64,000 nucleotides of DNA from NCBI GenBank assembly GCA_001600495.1, contig BCKE01000075.1, positions 6,438 through 70,437 on the forward strand, written 5' to 3'. The translations under genes and the position numbers were made by a program. Numbering within the stretch: position 1 is the first letter of the stretch; every line of letters begins with the position of its first letter. The DNA is from Pilasporangium apinafurcum. Taxonomy: Eukaryota; Oomycota; Peronosporomycetes; Pythiales; Pythiaceae. The notes beneath the pieces were generated by a model, which ran no database searches, had not been told where the DNA came from, and saw only the letters and a list, made by a program, of their open reading frames with translations. Of this stretch, positions 44,180-54,382 are shown piece after piece.

Positions 44180-47100
44180 ATGGACGGGGTGTCGTGGAGC
44201 CAACTGAAGGAGGAGGCGACGCGCCTGGCGCAGGAGATCGGCCGCTCGGGCCGTGAGCACCACTCGCTCATGAAAAATAGCGCCGTGTTGAGCGAGATCC
44301 GACGGCGCGGCGTACCCGCGCAGCATCGTGAGTGGGTCTGGCCACTGCTCATCCATGAACAGTACACTAAATTGCAGCGCCAGTGCAGCGAATTCAAGAC
44401 CTACAACCAGTTGTTAGACGGCATTTTAAAACAGGAAGAGCCCATCGAGAAACAGAGTGACACTACTAGTATGCAACAGGCACAGGATGATGCTATGGAG
44501 CGGTTCAGTCACCTCAATCCGTTCCAGGAACGCAAGATTAAGCGCATTTTGGTGGCGTACACGAAATCAAAAGACATGTTTTACTATTGTCACGGCATGG
44601 TCGAGATCTGTGTGGTGATGAGTACATTTCTGGTTGAAGAAGACGCATTTTGGGCCATGCGACTGCTACTGGACGTGTTGTTACCGAAATACCATGAAGA
44701 ATCGCTCAAGGAATTCCACATGGACTGCCTTGTGCTGCAGGAATTACTGCATTTGCATGACCCCGTGCTCTACGACCATTTCACAGCAACAGGCGTGACT
44801 GTTCAGCTGCTTTGCACCAAGTGGTTCTTTTCGTTCTTCGCCGAGTCCATGCCGTTCGATCTGGTCTGTCGGTTGTACGATATCTTGTTCGTGGACATTT
44901 CCAGCCGAAAATTCAGTTCGAAGATCATTTTTTCTACATCAATGGCAGTTTTTCTTTATTTAAGTTCGACGCTTGCAGAAGTGCAGGACCCAAGTGTGAT
45001 GGTGGAAATCATTTGTGAATTCTGCTGGACGACACTGAGTGACTACTCGATCTCAGAATCCTTTGTCGACCTCATTTTGTTTTTGCACGATCACATCACT
45101 GATGAAGAAATTATCTCGTTGAGACGGAAATACAGGGACCAATTAGCGGAAGAGGAAGAGCAACGTAAGAGTCTGCAATGGAAAATGCTGAAGAAAAAAG
45201 CCAGCAGCAAGAAACACTTAAGAAGTGGGCGGAAGATTCAGAGTATCAAATTACTTATTCAATGGCGAAATTCCATGAAAGACAATGGTGAAGATGAGGA
45301 TGGAAATGAGCACAAGGGTGAAGGAGAGGATCGTAGTGATACAGAAAAAGTCGAGTCGCGGAGTAGAAATGGGAGTGAACGGGATTCCGCTGGGGATGTG
45401 GAGGTAGAGCTTGTCACGACACCGTCCGAAAAAGAAGTGCTGGCAAAGGTGTACCAAGGTATTAACAGGATTAACCGTCGGCGATCGCGAAGTACGTCTT
45501 TACGGAATCTGTCGCTACGCGGGAATGATCTGAGTATACTCCGCGGTCCTTTTTCGTCTCGCACAATGTCTTCCTCAAGTATCGTCTTTAGCCATAGCAG
45601 CAGCAGTGATTCGAAGCCTCAAGATGAAGAAGAGGAAGGACGGACGACATCTTCAAGTGTTGAAGACCTCGAATGTGGCGAGGATAGAATATGGGGACGA
45701 TTACAACAGACACAAAACAAAGACGATATTATCCGACATAGTATGGGAGGAATTCCAGATCAGCATCGGGTGTGGGTGTGGCCAATTTTGCTAAGTCAAA
45801 TCCCGGCACCTCCAAACTTGCCACAAATGCAGCCATCACCTGACGAGGAAGACGAGGAAATGCTATTGGACCGAGAAGTTGCAAAATCCATCGAAAACGA
45901 TATATCCCGAACGAGAAATCTTAAGCCTGATCAGGTGGTACCGATGCGCCGAGTATTGACAGCATTTGCGATTCGAAATCGTCGTGTTGGGTATTGTCAG
46001 GGTATGAACGAAATCCTCGTCGTTCTATTGCAATATCTGGATGAGCAACTATCGCTTGTTGGGCTTGTCCTTCTTATCGAAGTGATACTGCCAGCTTATC
46101 ATGTCGACTCGATGATTGGTTTACACACAGATTGCGCAGTTATGAACACTCTTTTGCGTCAGAATGACCCCGAATTGCACAATCATCTGAATGAGCTAGG
46201 GCTGAATATGGAAATTCTGTGTACAAAATGGCTTGTCACTTGTTACCTTACTTCGTTGCCTTCCTTTTGCGGGCTAAAGGTGATCGACATGCTGCTTGCA
46301 CGAGCCAAAGAGAGGCAATGTGCATCTCGGGTCTTATTAGGGGTCGGAATCTCTATCTTCTTTACTCTTCGTGACATTTTGCTGGATGCAAAGGACGCTG
46401 GAGAAGTCTTGCTCGCCGTAAATGAGTATTTTGCGCGTGAAATGGCCAAGACCACTGCAGAAATGGACATTTTTCTGCACTTTTGCGAGAATGTTGTCGA
46501 ACAGCTGGAACCAGAGATAGTGGAAGAATTTCGCTCAGTTCACAAAGATGAAGTCATGGAACGCTTTGCTGCGTTTGAAGCTAAGAAAATTGAGATGCGA
46601 CAGCAATTAGAAGAAGCCAAAGCCAAGCAACGCAAATCGGCAAATCCACCGCCATCACCTCCCAAGCCAGAGAGTGGCCGACTTTCCTCAACTTCCATTT
46701 CTGGGACTGCTCTCAAATCAAACGGAACAACCAAAAAGAGTGGATTATCATCGTACATTAGCAAGCCCTTACTTGGGAAATCAACAGCCGGATACGCTGG
46801 AGTTAGCGCTGGAGATGAAAAAGAAAGTCGAAAAGAAATGTTCTACCAGCGAGTGGATGTTATCGAAGCAAATCGAAATTTTGCTGAAGATCTCGTGAAA
46901 ATGGAAGAACAACTAGAAGACTTAGCGGAGCTTTATGCGCGTGGCAAAATTGATGAGAAGGAACACTCCTGTATTAAAGCTCAAATTGTGCGGAAATGGT
47001 GTAAAGGAGTAAACTCACCGCAGACTGCTATGGTTCGAGTGCGTTGTGTTAAGGATGCGTATTTGAAGAGTAACGGAACTGAAGGTCGAATATCCGTCAG

Positions 47101-47269
47101 TGGGAATAATCGACAGTCATCCAGTGGTAGCGTGGATGGTTCTGGCCGTACAAGTTTTGTTGGCGGTGATGGGGTAGGAAATGTGAAGAAACCACCGGTG
47201 ACGCTCTATGGCCGCATGAAAAAGGCACGAAAAAGCGCCTTTGCCATTTTCAAATCGACTTTTGAATGA
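44180..47269 (+). CDS. Tandem TBC-domain protein (Rab GAP-like)
   Basis: A single exon coding 1029 aa from the ATG at 44180 (MDGVSWSQLKEE). Two TBC domains are visible. The first (residues about 30-300) has RGVPAQHREWVWPLL, KIKRILVAYTKSKDMFYYCH, LLPKYHEESLKEFHMD and TKWFFSFFAESMPFDL. The second (about 510-800) has GGIPDQHRVWVWPILL, SIENDISRTR, VGYCQGMNEI, ILPAYHVDSMIGLH and TKWLVTCYLTSLP. TBC domains accelerate Rab GTP hydrolysis using an Arg finger (IxxDxxR) and a Gln finger (YxQ). The second domain has both; the first has YCH in place of YCQ and no IxxDxxR. A Ser-rich acidic linker separates the domains and a coiled coil with a basic end follows. The Rab target is unknown. Confidence 0.85.
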   Translation: MDGVSWSQLKEEATRLAQEIGRSGREHHSLMKNSAVLSEIRRRGVPAQHREWVWPLLIHEQYTKLQRQCSEFKTYNQLLDGILKQEEPIEKQSDTTSMQQAQDDAMERFSHLNPFQERKIKRILVAYTKSKDMFYYCHGMVEICVVMSTFLVEEDAFWAMRLLLDVLLPKYHEESLKEFHMDCLVLQELLHLHDPVLYDHFTATGVTVQLLCTKWFFSFFAESMPFDLVCRLYDILFVDISSRKFSSKIIFSTSMAVFLYLSSTLAEVQDPSVMVEIICEFCWTTLSDYSISESFVDLILFLHDHITDEEIISLRRKYRDQLAEEEEQRKSLQWKMLKKKASSKKHLRSGRKIQSIKLLIQWRNSMKDNGEDEDGNEHKGEGEDRSDTEKVESRSRNGSERDSAGDVEVELVTTPSEKEVLAKVYQGINRINRRRSRSTSLRNLSLRGNDLSILRGPFSSRTMSSSSIVFSHSSSSDSKPQDEEEEGRTTSSSVEDLECGEDRIWGRLQQTQNKDDIIRHSMGGIPDQHRVWVWPILLSQIPAPPNLPQMQPSPDEEDEEMLLDREVAKSIENDISRTRNLKPDQVVPMRRVLTAFAIRNRRVGYCQGMNEILVVLLQYLDEQLSLVGLVLLIEVILPAYHVDSMIGLHTDCAVMNTLLRQNDPELHNHLNELGLNMEILCTKWLVTCYLTSLPSFCGLKVIDMLLARAKERQCASRVLLGVGISIFFTLRDILLDAKDAGEVLLAVNEYFAREMAKTTAEMDIFLHFCENVVEQLEPEIVEEFRSVHKDEVMERFAAFEAKKIEMRQQLEEAKAKQRKSANPPPSPPKPESGRLSSTSISGTALKSNGTTKKSGLSSYISKPLLGKSTAGYAGVSAGDEKESRKEMFYQRVDVIEANRNFAEDLVKMEEQLEDLAELYARGKIDEKEHSCIKAQIVRKWCKGVNSPQTAMVRVRCVKDAYLKSNGTEGRISVSGNNRQSSSGSVDGSGRTSFVGGDGVGNVKKPPVTLYGRMKKARKSAFAIFKSTFE

Positions 47270-47538
47270 GGCAGCATCGGTCAAGTTGAAATGACTGACA
47301 AAAAACAAGCATTAAAACGAGATTTCTACCAGAATTCGACCTATGTGCAGACGCCCGCGATTGGAAGTAAATCCGTTGTATGTTGGTGATCTAAACATAG
47401 GTGAACTATTGGATGGATCTTCTTCGCTCTGCTATTTTTACCTGACCAGTTCACACCATTGTCAATCAAGTGCATCGACTGTGTTCCCGAGAAGTTGGTT
47501 GTGGGTTCCCTCAAATTGGTAGAGTTTTTTTCATTTGA

Positions 47539-50451
47539 ATGCTGTCATCCTACCGCACTACGCTTGATCAAACTTTCCTTGAAGACCTACTGCTTTCGGA
47601 CTGTTCAACAAGTGCATGGCCAGACTCTGGATCTGTTAATAGAGGAATGCGCAACGCCAGCAAAAAGAACAAAACACAGAGATATCCGTTAAATGTTCCA
47701 GGAACGACAAATCATCAAGTCCCGTTTCCCAGTGGCTCTGGATCGTATCCGAGTCAGATCATGCCAATACAACAGAAGGTTGAACGAAGTGAATTGTATC
47801 ACAAGTCGGCAAAAATCGTTCCGCGGAGTGGAGATGATGAACAGAACCCGCAGCATACAGCTTTGAAGCGACGTGAAATGGGATGGAATACTTCGTTTCC
47901 AGCAGAGTATAAGCATTCCCAGCTGGGTAATGACTATCAATTGACATTAGCCTACCAGGAACATGCAGACCAACGCCAGACCGAGTATCTGAACCCAAGC
48001 TGTTCTGCAAGTATATCTGCTCAGTATCATGATTCACGTATCCATAACCGATGTATGCAAGCGGGCTACTTCGCGCACTCCGTCTCTAACAACTTGTCTA
48101 GCATTGAGTTGGAATTGCTGAAAAATGTGATGATGCGGGAGGGTGTACTTACCAAAATGAACGAACTCGTCAAGGCGACAATGACAACTCAAAAATTTGA
48201 TGTGGCAAAGGGAAACGAGCTATTGCAGTTACTGCTGCAGTTGCGAGATGCAAGCGTTTTAGTAATGACCGGAATAGCAACGTGGCACGAGTCATTTGAG
48301 AACGCACAACTATTTGCATTTTGGTTCGAAAACGAGAACTATTGTGCGAAGATGATGTCAGATCTCAACTTCTTAGCGAAGATAGCGTCTCTTGGTGAAA
48401 TTCTCGGCGTAGATCCTTCCAAAATGAAGCAAAATCCATTCATGATGCCGTCCCCGATACCTGAACGAAATTTTACGGCAGTGCAAGCGTTACCTTGGAG
48501 TAAATTGACTCGTGTTTCTTCGGCTGACCCAGTTGAACGGGTAGCAGAGGCAGAAAAGTATCTTGTGTGGTGCCTCATGAACTTGTCAGATCCCCCGTCG
48601 TATCCACTGTCAACGCAATCATTCCCACTCCAATACAATCAAAAGAATGGTATGACATGGCAACAACGTGCCGAAAAGCAACTTAAGCTGCTTTCAATGC
48701 CTTTAGAAGCGCCGACTGGCAATACACATCTAATGGATTCGTCGCGAATGATGAAGAGGAAAGGCTGCTTACCATCCCTTCCACTATCACCTCCAAAGAC
48801 TTTGACAGAACTTATGGAAAACGTAAGCCATGTACAAGCTCCCATTGAAAAAAAAACACGATGTCTTCGTGCTCTCTGGAACGGAGTAGAGTATCAGACG
48901 ATTCCCAGCGATCTAAAGGCTCTTGGAGCCATGGAAGCACCACCGCATCATATGGTCACTCTGGTTGCTGCATGTGTGCTGATTTTATTGAGCCCTTCAG
49001 ATCGATTACCGAAGGATTTGTCATGGGTATCATGCAAGAAAATGTTGCAGAGCGGACCGAAATTGATTGATCGCATGAATACTTTGGTTGTGGCAAGCGT
49101 ACCAGATTTTAAATGGAAGGCACTGCAGCCATTTTTTAAAAATGAACACTTCCAGCCTGAGTTTCTGAGTACTTTTGGTGCTGGCGGCCTTTGCGCATGG
49201 ATTTTTGCAGCATTCACTGCCGCACGAAATCAAGAACTTTTACATGGCAAGAATGAACAAGATCAATTGGATCTCTTGGCAGAGCTTGAGATTGACGATG
49301 ATGGAAATAGCAGTCAGCATTTTCAACCACTAGCACCGCTTGATGATTCTCGTCCAAAATCCAAAAACTCAAAGCGCGTGAGTATTGGTAATGCGGAAGT
49401 ATTGTTCATTAACGAGAATCAGCCTGTTGCCTCGTCTTCTCCTCGTCCTGGTACATCGGGTAGTCCACGTCCTTCATCCGGAACTAGAACTACGTCTATC
49501 AAGAAGCCACAGAATATGCTGCTTCGAACCAGTCCATGGACGTTCCACGGTGTGACTTATTTTGTATCGTTCTTCTTGGAGCAGGATGGGACCGTGATTT
49601 CCATCAAACTGTACGAACCTATGAGCTCCGTGGAATCACAAATTTACGTGAATGAAGAAGACCTGTTGGAAGATTTTGGAGCTGCAGCTCTGGAGCAGTT
49701 TCGCGGCCGAGAGTTTCGCTCATTGTGTGATGTGATTCTTGGGCAGCTGGACAACATGATGTCAGAAAATTCACAACGAAAAAACAGCGATATCAAAATC
49801 CAAAGCCAACAGGACCACCTGTCGACAAGAAGCAGCATTGAAGCTCAAGCTCGAGGTAACCTTCGAGTCGACGAAGGGAAAGCGATGGAGGTGGGATTCT
49901 ACAGCGCGAATCAGCAGCAAATACTGATGAACGAACCACCTTCGTCACAGCAGCAACATGCATCTGCGATCGCGATTCAATGTGCTGCACGCCAACAACA
50001 AGCGCGCAAGAAGGTCAAACGTGTACGTTTCCAAAAGCAGGAGGAACTAAATCGATACGAATCAATTTCGGCGACCAAAATTCAGAGTGTGGCTCGCCAA
50101 AAATTGGCGAAGAATGAAGTATCGCGACGGAAATTGCTGCAGCGGACACCGACAGGGCTTCCACCGAAAAAGCAGCAATGGGAAGAGGAAAGCATCCAAT
50201 CGGAATTGTATCAGAACGATGTTGAAGGACAAATTGATTGTGTGGCATCATGTGAGCCAAGCAATGAGGATTGTCAGGGACTATGTGATCCGATTCAAGT
50301 GACTAGAGAGCCATTAGAGGGCTACAATGGTGGACTTGAAAGTGAAGATACGATAATTATGCCTCCTGCAGATCATTATGGTACAGTAGAAGGTGCCAGT
50401 CGCCCAGAGACGGTCATGAGTTATGCTTCGGACCAATTTGAAGACGAATGA
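47539..50451 (+). CDS. Dynein-stalk-like protein with IQ motifs
   Basis: A single exon coding 970 aa from the ATG at 47539. Residues about 420-560 resemble the microtubule-binding stalk region of dynein heavy chains: LTELMENVSHVQAP, VTLVAACVLILLSP, LSWVSCKKMLQ, IDRMNTL, FKWKALQPFFKNEHFQPEFL and GAGGLCAWIFAAF align with the dynein pattern ending in KAAGGLCKWV. No AAA+ motor is present. The C-terminal third has a beta-rich segment (SPWTFHGVTYFVSFFLEQDG) and two IQ motifs (SAIAIQCAARQQQARKK near 810 and ATKIQSVARQKLAKNEV near 845), which should bind calmodulin. A link to microtubules or flagella is plausible. The stalk match is by eye and needs a profile search. Confidence 0.65.
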   Translation: MLSSYRTTLDQTFLEDLLLSDCSTSAWPDSGSVNRGMRNASKKNKTQRYPLNVPGTTNHQVPFPSGSGSYPSQIMPIQQKVERSELYHKSAKIVPRSGDDEQNPQHTALKRREMGWNTSFPAEYKHSQLGNDYQLTLAYQEHADQRQTEYLNPSCSASISAQYHDSRIHNRCMQAGYFAHSVSNNLSSIELELLKNVMMREGVLTKMNELVKATMTTQKFDVAKGNELLQLLLQLRDASVLVMTGIATWHESFENAQLFAFWFENENYCAKMMSDLNFLAKIASLGEILGVDPSKMKQNPFMMPSPIPERNFTAVQALPWSKLTRVSSADPVERVAEAEKYLVWCLMNLSDPPSYPLSTQSFPLQYNQKNGMTWQQRAEKQLKLLSMPLEAPTGNTHLMDSSRMMKRKGCLPSLPLSPPKTLTELMENVSHVQAPIEKKTRCLRALWNGVEYQTIPSDLKALGAMEAPPHHMVTLVAACVLILLSPSDRLPKDLSWVSCKKMLQSGPKLIDRMNTLVVASVPDFKWKALQPFFKNEHFQPEFLSTFGAGGLCAWIFAAFTAARNQELLHGKNEQDQLDLLAELEIDDDGNSSQHFQPLAPLDDSRPKSKNSKRVSIGNAEVLFINENQPVASSSPRPGTSGSPRPSSGTRTTSIKKPQNMLLRTSPWTFHGVTYFVSFFLEQDGTVISIKLYEPMSSVESQIYVNEEDLLEDFGAAALEQFRGREFRSLCDVILGQLDNMMSENSQRKNSDIKIQSQQDHLSTRSSIEAQARGNLRVDEGKAMEVGFYSANQQQILMNEPPSSQQQHASAIAIQCAARQQQARKKVKRVRFQKQEELNRYESISATKIQSVARQKLAKNEVSRRKLLQRTPTGLPPKKQQWEEESIQSELYQNDVEGQIDCVASCEPSNEDCQGLCDPIQVTREPLEGYNGGLESEDTIIMPPADHYGTVEGASRPETVMSYASDQFEDE

Positions 50452-50711
50452 ATAGAGAAGAAGGATGCGTTCCTAACGAATAGTAGGTATATTCTGTACA
50501 ATACGTTTTATGGATCGTAAACTTAATCAAGAAAGATCAACACACGTAAATAAATTCTAGGCGTTTGATTGGTTTCTTTGGGTGGCCATGTCTGCTTTAT
50601 TTCACACAAATCACACTGACCCAATGTTAATTAGGAGCCAAAACTCTATATTTACTTAATCGAAAAAAAACAGTAGACGAACGCGGCAAACATTCATTGA
50701 TTTTCAATCAT

Positions 50712-50719
50712 TTCATTCT
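50712..50719 (+). promoter_or_regulatory. Initiator-like element before the phosphorylase gene
   Basis: TTCATTCT fits the oomycete initiator consensus YTCANTYY and lies 31 bp before the ATG at 50751. It is a short match and could be chance. Confidence 0.3.
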
Positions 50720-50750
50720 ACAAAGTGCCACAAAGTTCACAAACCATAGG

Positions 50751-51707
50751 ATGAGTGACTCCATCATTCCAACCACCACCACAGAAACCCATGCTGTGCA
50801 CGTGCTGGGCGTCATTGGTGGATCCAGTCTCTTCCACGCCAAGCAATTCTCTGCGTCACTAGTGCAGCAAGTTGTTTCCACGGAGTATGGTCGTGTGGTG
50901 GTCCATATGGGCATGTGGAAGGACTATGATATGAAACTTGTGTTTGTGCAACGCCACCATGCCGATCCGGATCAAGAGTACAAACAACCACGCAAGATCA
51001 ATTTTAAAGCTATTGCTACGGCGCTCAAGCAACTGAAGTGTCAAGCTGTGATTGGTGTCTACTCCGTGGGCTCCATGACTCCAAAGCTTGGCGTTGGCAG
51101 GTATGTCAATTGCACTTGGTGGTCAATATTTTTGCTTCGCATTCCTGACTAAGCTACGTACTTTGCCGTGGTCAGATTTGTCGTACCGGATGATTACTTT
51201 AATCCATTCGATATTTTGCATATGTCGCGCCATTATGATGCTCACATCGTCCCCGAAGTCAACGCCGATTTGCGCCAACACATCCTCACAATCTTGCAGG
51301 ACGGCGAATTCGACCCACATGATGGTGGTGTATACATCCAAACGGCTGGTCCACGCTTTGAAACAAAAGCTGAAGTGCGCTTCTTCGCTCAATTCGGGGT
51401 ACGTCTAGAACTTGCATGAGGTTTCTCTCAATAATTGTTGCATATAATAATAATCTGTATATTGATTTCTGTTGTCTAGGAATTCATTGGTATGACTGGG
51501 GCAAATGAAGCCGAGTTGATGAACGAGCTGAAGGTGCCCTTTGCTATGTTCGGCCTCATCGACAATATGGCAAACGGCTTCGGGGAAAAGTTGACGCTAG
51601 AGGAGTTCAAGATTACGCAAAGTTTGAATTCCGCCAAAATGGAAGACGCCGTCTGCACCATGTTGACCGAAATGGCGGAGAAGCGTGTGTTAGCCTTGCT
51701 GTCTTAA
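50751..51707 (+). CDS. MTAP/PNP-family nucleoside phosphorylase
   Basis: Exons 50751-51100, 51176-51398 and 51480-51707 give 266 aa. The family signature is clear: GVIGGSSLF at the N-terminus (phosphate loop), FVQRHHADP with the conserved Arg-His, KINFKAIATALKQLKCQAVI, SVGSM, VVPDDYFNPF, IQTAGPRFETKAEVRFFAQF, then MTGANEAELMNELKVPFAMF. These enzymes cleave methylthioadenosine or purine nucleosides with phosphate. Several residues differ from human MTAP: the GPRF motif is preceded by Ala, not Glu, and the TDYDCW base-binding segment reads IDNMANGF, closer to enzymes acting on other purines. Substrate is therefore left open. Confidence 0.8.
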
Positions 51708-51832
51708 CTTTTGTGAAGTGGTGTTTCCTATAAGAACATAACATGTTATCGATAGATATAACCGATATATTTCAGTTATGGTCGTAATATCCGCTTTAGT
51801 CTCCCCCAGTTCCCACATCAACTAAGGCAAAA

Positions 51833-52279
51833 ATGACACACGCGGAGGAAGATATTGCGCTCATGCGACTGGCGATTGCCGAAGCGCACAAGTCCATTCC
51901 AAGTGAAAACGCTTTCTGTGTGGGTTGCGTAGTAGTTCGTGATGGCAAAGTGCTCTCGACGGGCTTTTCACGAGAGCTGCCAGGCAACACACACGCCGAG
52001 CAAGTGGCGCTACAGAAGCTGGACTTTGATGCACATGGCGCGACGGTATATACGACGATGGAGCCCTGCAGCATACGTGTGTCGGGAAATGTGCCATGTG
52101 TGCAAAGTTGTCTGCGTGCAAACGTACATCGCGTCGTTATCGGCGTAATGGAGCCCAAGAATTTTGTCGTATGTGAAGGCGTGAAGCTATTGAAGGAGGG
52201 TGGTGTTGAGGTGGAATTGCTGGAAGGATTGGAAGAGGAGTGCCTCGCACCCAACAAACACCTTGACTTGGTCTTTTAA
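51833..52279 (+). CDS. RibD-type deaminase domain protein
   Basis: A single exon coding 148 aa from the ATG at 51833. The zinc-binding cytidine-deaminase motifs are THAEQ (His ligand and catalytic Glu) and EPCSIRVSGNVPC (two Cys ligands with the wide PC-x8-C spacing seen in RibD). The neighbouring stretch VHRVVIGVMEPKNFV also fits RibD. Only the deaminase domain is present, no reductase domain, so it could be the stand-alone riboflavin-pathway pyrimidine deaminase or a relative with another substrate. The phosphorylase gene ends 125 bp upstream on the same strand. Confidence 0.8.
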   Translation: MTHAEEDIALMRLAIAEAHKSIPSENAFCVGCVVVRDGKVLSTGFSRELPGNTHAEQVALQKLDFDAHGATVYTTMEPCSIRVSGNVPCVQSCLRANVHRVVIGVMEPKNFVVCEGVKLLKEGGVEVELLEGLEEECLAPNKHLDLVF

Positions 52280-52351
52280 ACGTAATTGCCAATGTACAAA
52301 ATTAATACATTCTCTGATATCATTTTGACCCTGCGCAATTATGTAATTTCT

Positions 52352-53800
52352 TCATGAATTGCCCCGCTGTGGGATGCGTCGAGGTGTCTCAATCTTCCGC
52401 TGGCGTTTTCTTGTGCTCGACGGTGACTTTTCCAGTGCTAGTGGTGTCTTCACTGCGATACGGTTGCCCAATGCATCGGATGCTCGTTTATACGGCAATG
52501 AAGCCCCCACAGAATTCTTGTGACGGGATCTGCCCATTGGTTGCCGTAAAGTTTTCGATCCACTATCTGATTCATCATTATCAGTAAGCACTCGATTATT
52601 TGGACTAGATCCTCGACTTGGAGTTATACGCTCGGATCTGATCAAATCCATAAAACGATCACTAGATATCATTACAACATTCATGCAACTTATAGGTACT
52701 TACGTGGAACTGTCGTCTGAAATACTGGATACTTCGGATTTAATTGTGAGGTCGCGCATGGTGTCATCAGTCGACGTGTTTATAGATTCTGCATTTTGTT
52801 CATCCCCAGAGATCTCATCGTCATCGATTTCTTCTCTTTCTTCTTCTTCACCATTGTCGTTGCTTGATTCTTCGTCCTCATCCCCCATTATTAGCGCTTC
52901 ACCACAATGTTCATTCTCTTCACTCGGTCTTAGCGTTAGACTCGAGCCTTTCAAAATTGCTGTGCAGTGGCTACAGAACCAGTCGTCCTGTGGAACTTCC
53001 TTGATCGGCGGTGTCACACAACTGAAATGGTAAGCACGTTCACAGCCATCACAACAAAGCAACTGTCCTCCAGTGAAGCACAGCTCGCAATGTTCGTTGT
53101 GAAAATCAGATGTGTCCGACTCGTCCGAGTCTCCCCAGGTGCGTAAACGTGCGCTTTCTTTGTTGCGTTTCGCCCTCATGCGCTCGCGCCAACGGGCATA
53201 TGCGGTCGTGCGTTTCCAGCGATAAAATCGATTCACCATGTCTTTCGTCGTCGCGTTTTCGAATTGTTGCTGTGCATTATCAACGCAAAATGAGCTGCTC
53301 CATGGCATTCGATAGCAGAAACAACACTATGGCGCTCACCTGCACAATGAAAAATTTCTTGCCATGCGTGCGAATGGCCTCTTCGAACGCCTCTTCGCTC
53401 AAATTTTGTAATTCTGCATTCTCCTGTCGCAAATTCCGTCGACGATTGGCATGCAGTAGCTGCACGGCCTTCTCCACATCATAGTCTGCTGCAAAAAGAC
53501 ACTGCAACCCCTGAAGATGGACATCCGCAGCAGTTAGACATTAATATCGCGCACATAACAACTTTATAACCGATATATTAACTGTTACTGTTGTACCAGC
53601 TCTGATTCATGAAGACGACAGAAACTGCGGAGAAATTCGGTGACCTCATTCGAGGCGAAGCGCGTCGGTGTCCATTGCTGCTGTGACTGGTTCGGCGGCA
53701 TCCTCTGACTGACGGCATTTTTTCTGACCTCCAGAGGCAGTAGCGCTGGGATATCGGCCTGATATGCCTCACCAATCCGCACAGGCTGAACTTTCATCAT
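52352..53800 (-). CDS. ELM2-SANT-PHD chromatin protein
   Basis: Five exons in phase, ending at 52352. Exon 1 begins MMKVQPVRIGEAYQADIP, the ELM2 signature, and continues through ASNEVTEFLRSFCRLHESEL. Exon 2 carries LQCLFAADYDVEKAVQLL and the start of a SANT domain (EEAFEEAIRTHGKKFFIVQ). The next exon completes it (NRFYRWKRTTAYARWRERM), then a PHD finger with CELCFTGGQLLCCDGCERAY, HFSC and WFCSHC ligands. After that an acidic stretch and, in the last exon, a basic tail with RKRQRKIETPRR. ELM2-SANT modules recruit class I histone deacetylases; the PHD probably reads histone H3 tails. The first donor is GTACAA. The gene is tail-to-tail with the deaminase gene, 72 bp apart. Confidence 0.82.
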
Positions 53801-54382
53801 CGCGCTCAGGCCACAAAGAGCTCAAGGCTCGCTTTTTTTCTCTGATTCGTATAAGGACTGAGGTATACCCACACACACTATTTAGAAAAGGTAATAATAA
53901 GAGCAAGCAGCCATAAAAAAATGACTTATTTGTTGGAATAAAACCTTTCAGCCAAGGTTATTTACCAGCATGGAATAATCTTTTCCTTCTGCATAACGGT
54001 ATTAGTGCTTGTACTCATATTCGCACTTGCGTTTGCCAAAAACGCCCATCCGTACGAGCGGCTTCTTGGGATATCCGCGAGACATATTGAAAACGCATCA
54101 GTTTTTCAAACTTAAGCCACTGGTCGTGGTTTATTGAAAAAACCATTTTTCTTCCATAATGGACATTCTGTTTATTCTACCAAGTGGGAGGAGAAAAACT
54201 GATTTCGTAAATAACGGGTTAAACCTTTCTCTACCCGTAAATAAAGGCAGTCAGTTCGATAGCAATGATAAAATTAGGAATAAACGGGGGCTCCTCAACC
54301 CATCTTTCTCCCCACCCACTATTGTTTACATACAAAAAACAAGAGAAAAGCGCAAGCGAGAGAGCGCGGGATTGCCGTTTAC
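53801..54382. promoter_or_regulatory. Bidirectional promoter region
   Basis: Lies between the divergent starts of the ELM2-SANT-PHD and bZIP genes. It contains a short minus-strand open frame (listed separately) and AT-rich sequence; nothing else is recognised. Confidence 0.4.
54002..54085 (-). CDS. Candidate 27-residue short open reading frame
   Basis: A minus-strand ATG at 54083-54085 opens a frame of 27 codons beginning MSRGYPKKPLVRMGVFGK and ending in EYEYKH before TAA. The composition (Arg/Lys/Tyr-rich, no low complexity) looks protein-like. It may be a small protein, an upstream ORF of the ELM2-SANT-PHD transcript about 200 bp downstream on the same strand, or chance. Confidence 0.25.
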   Translation of the reverse strand: MSRGYPKKPLVRMGVFGKRKCEYEYKH

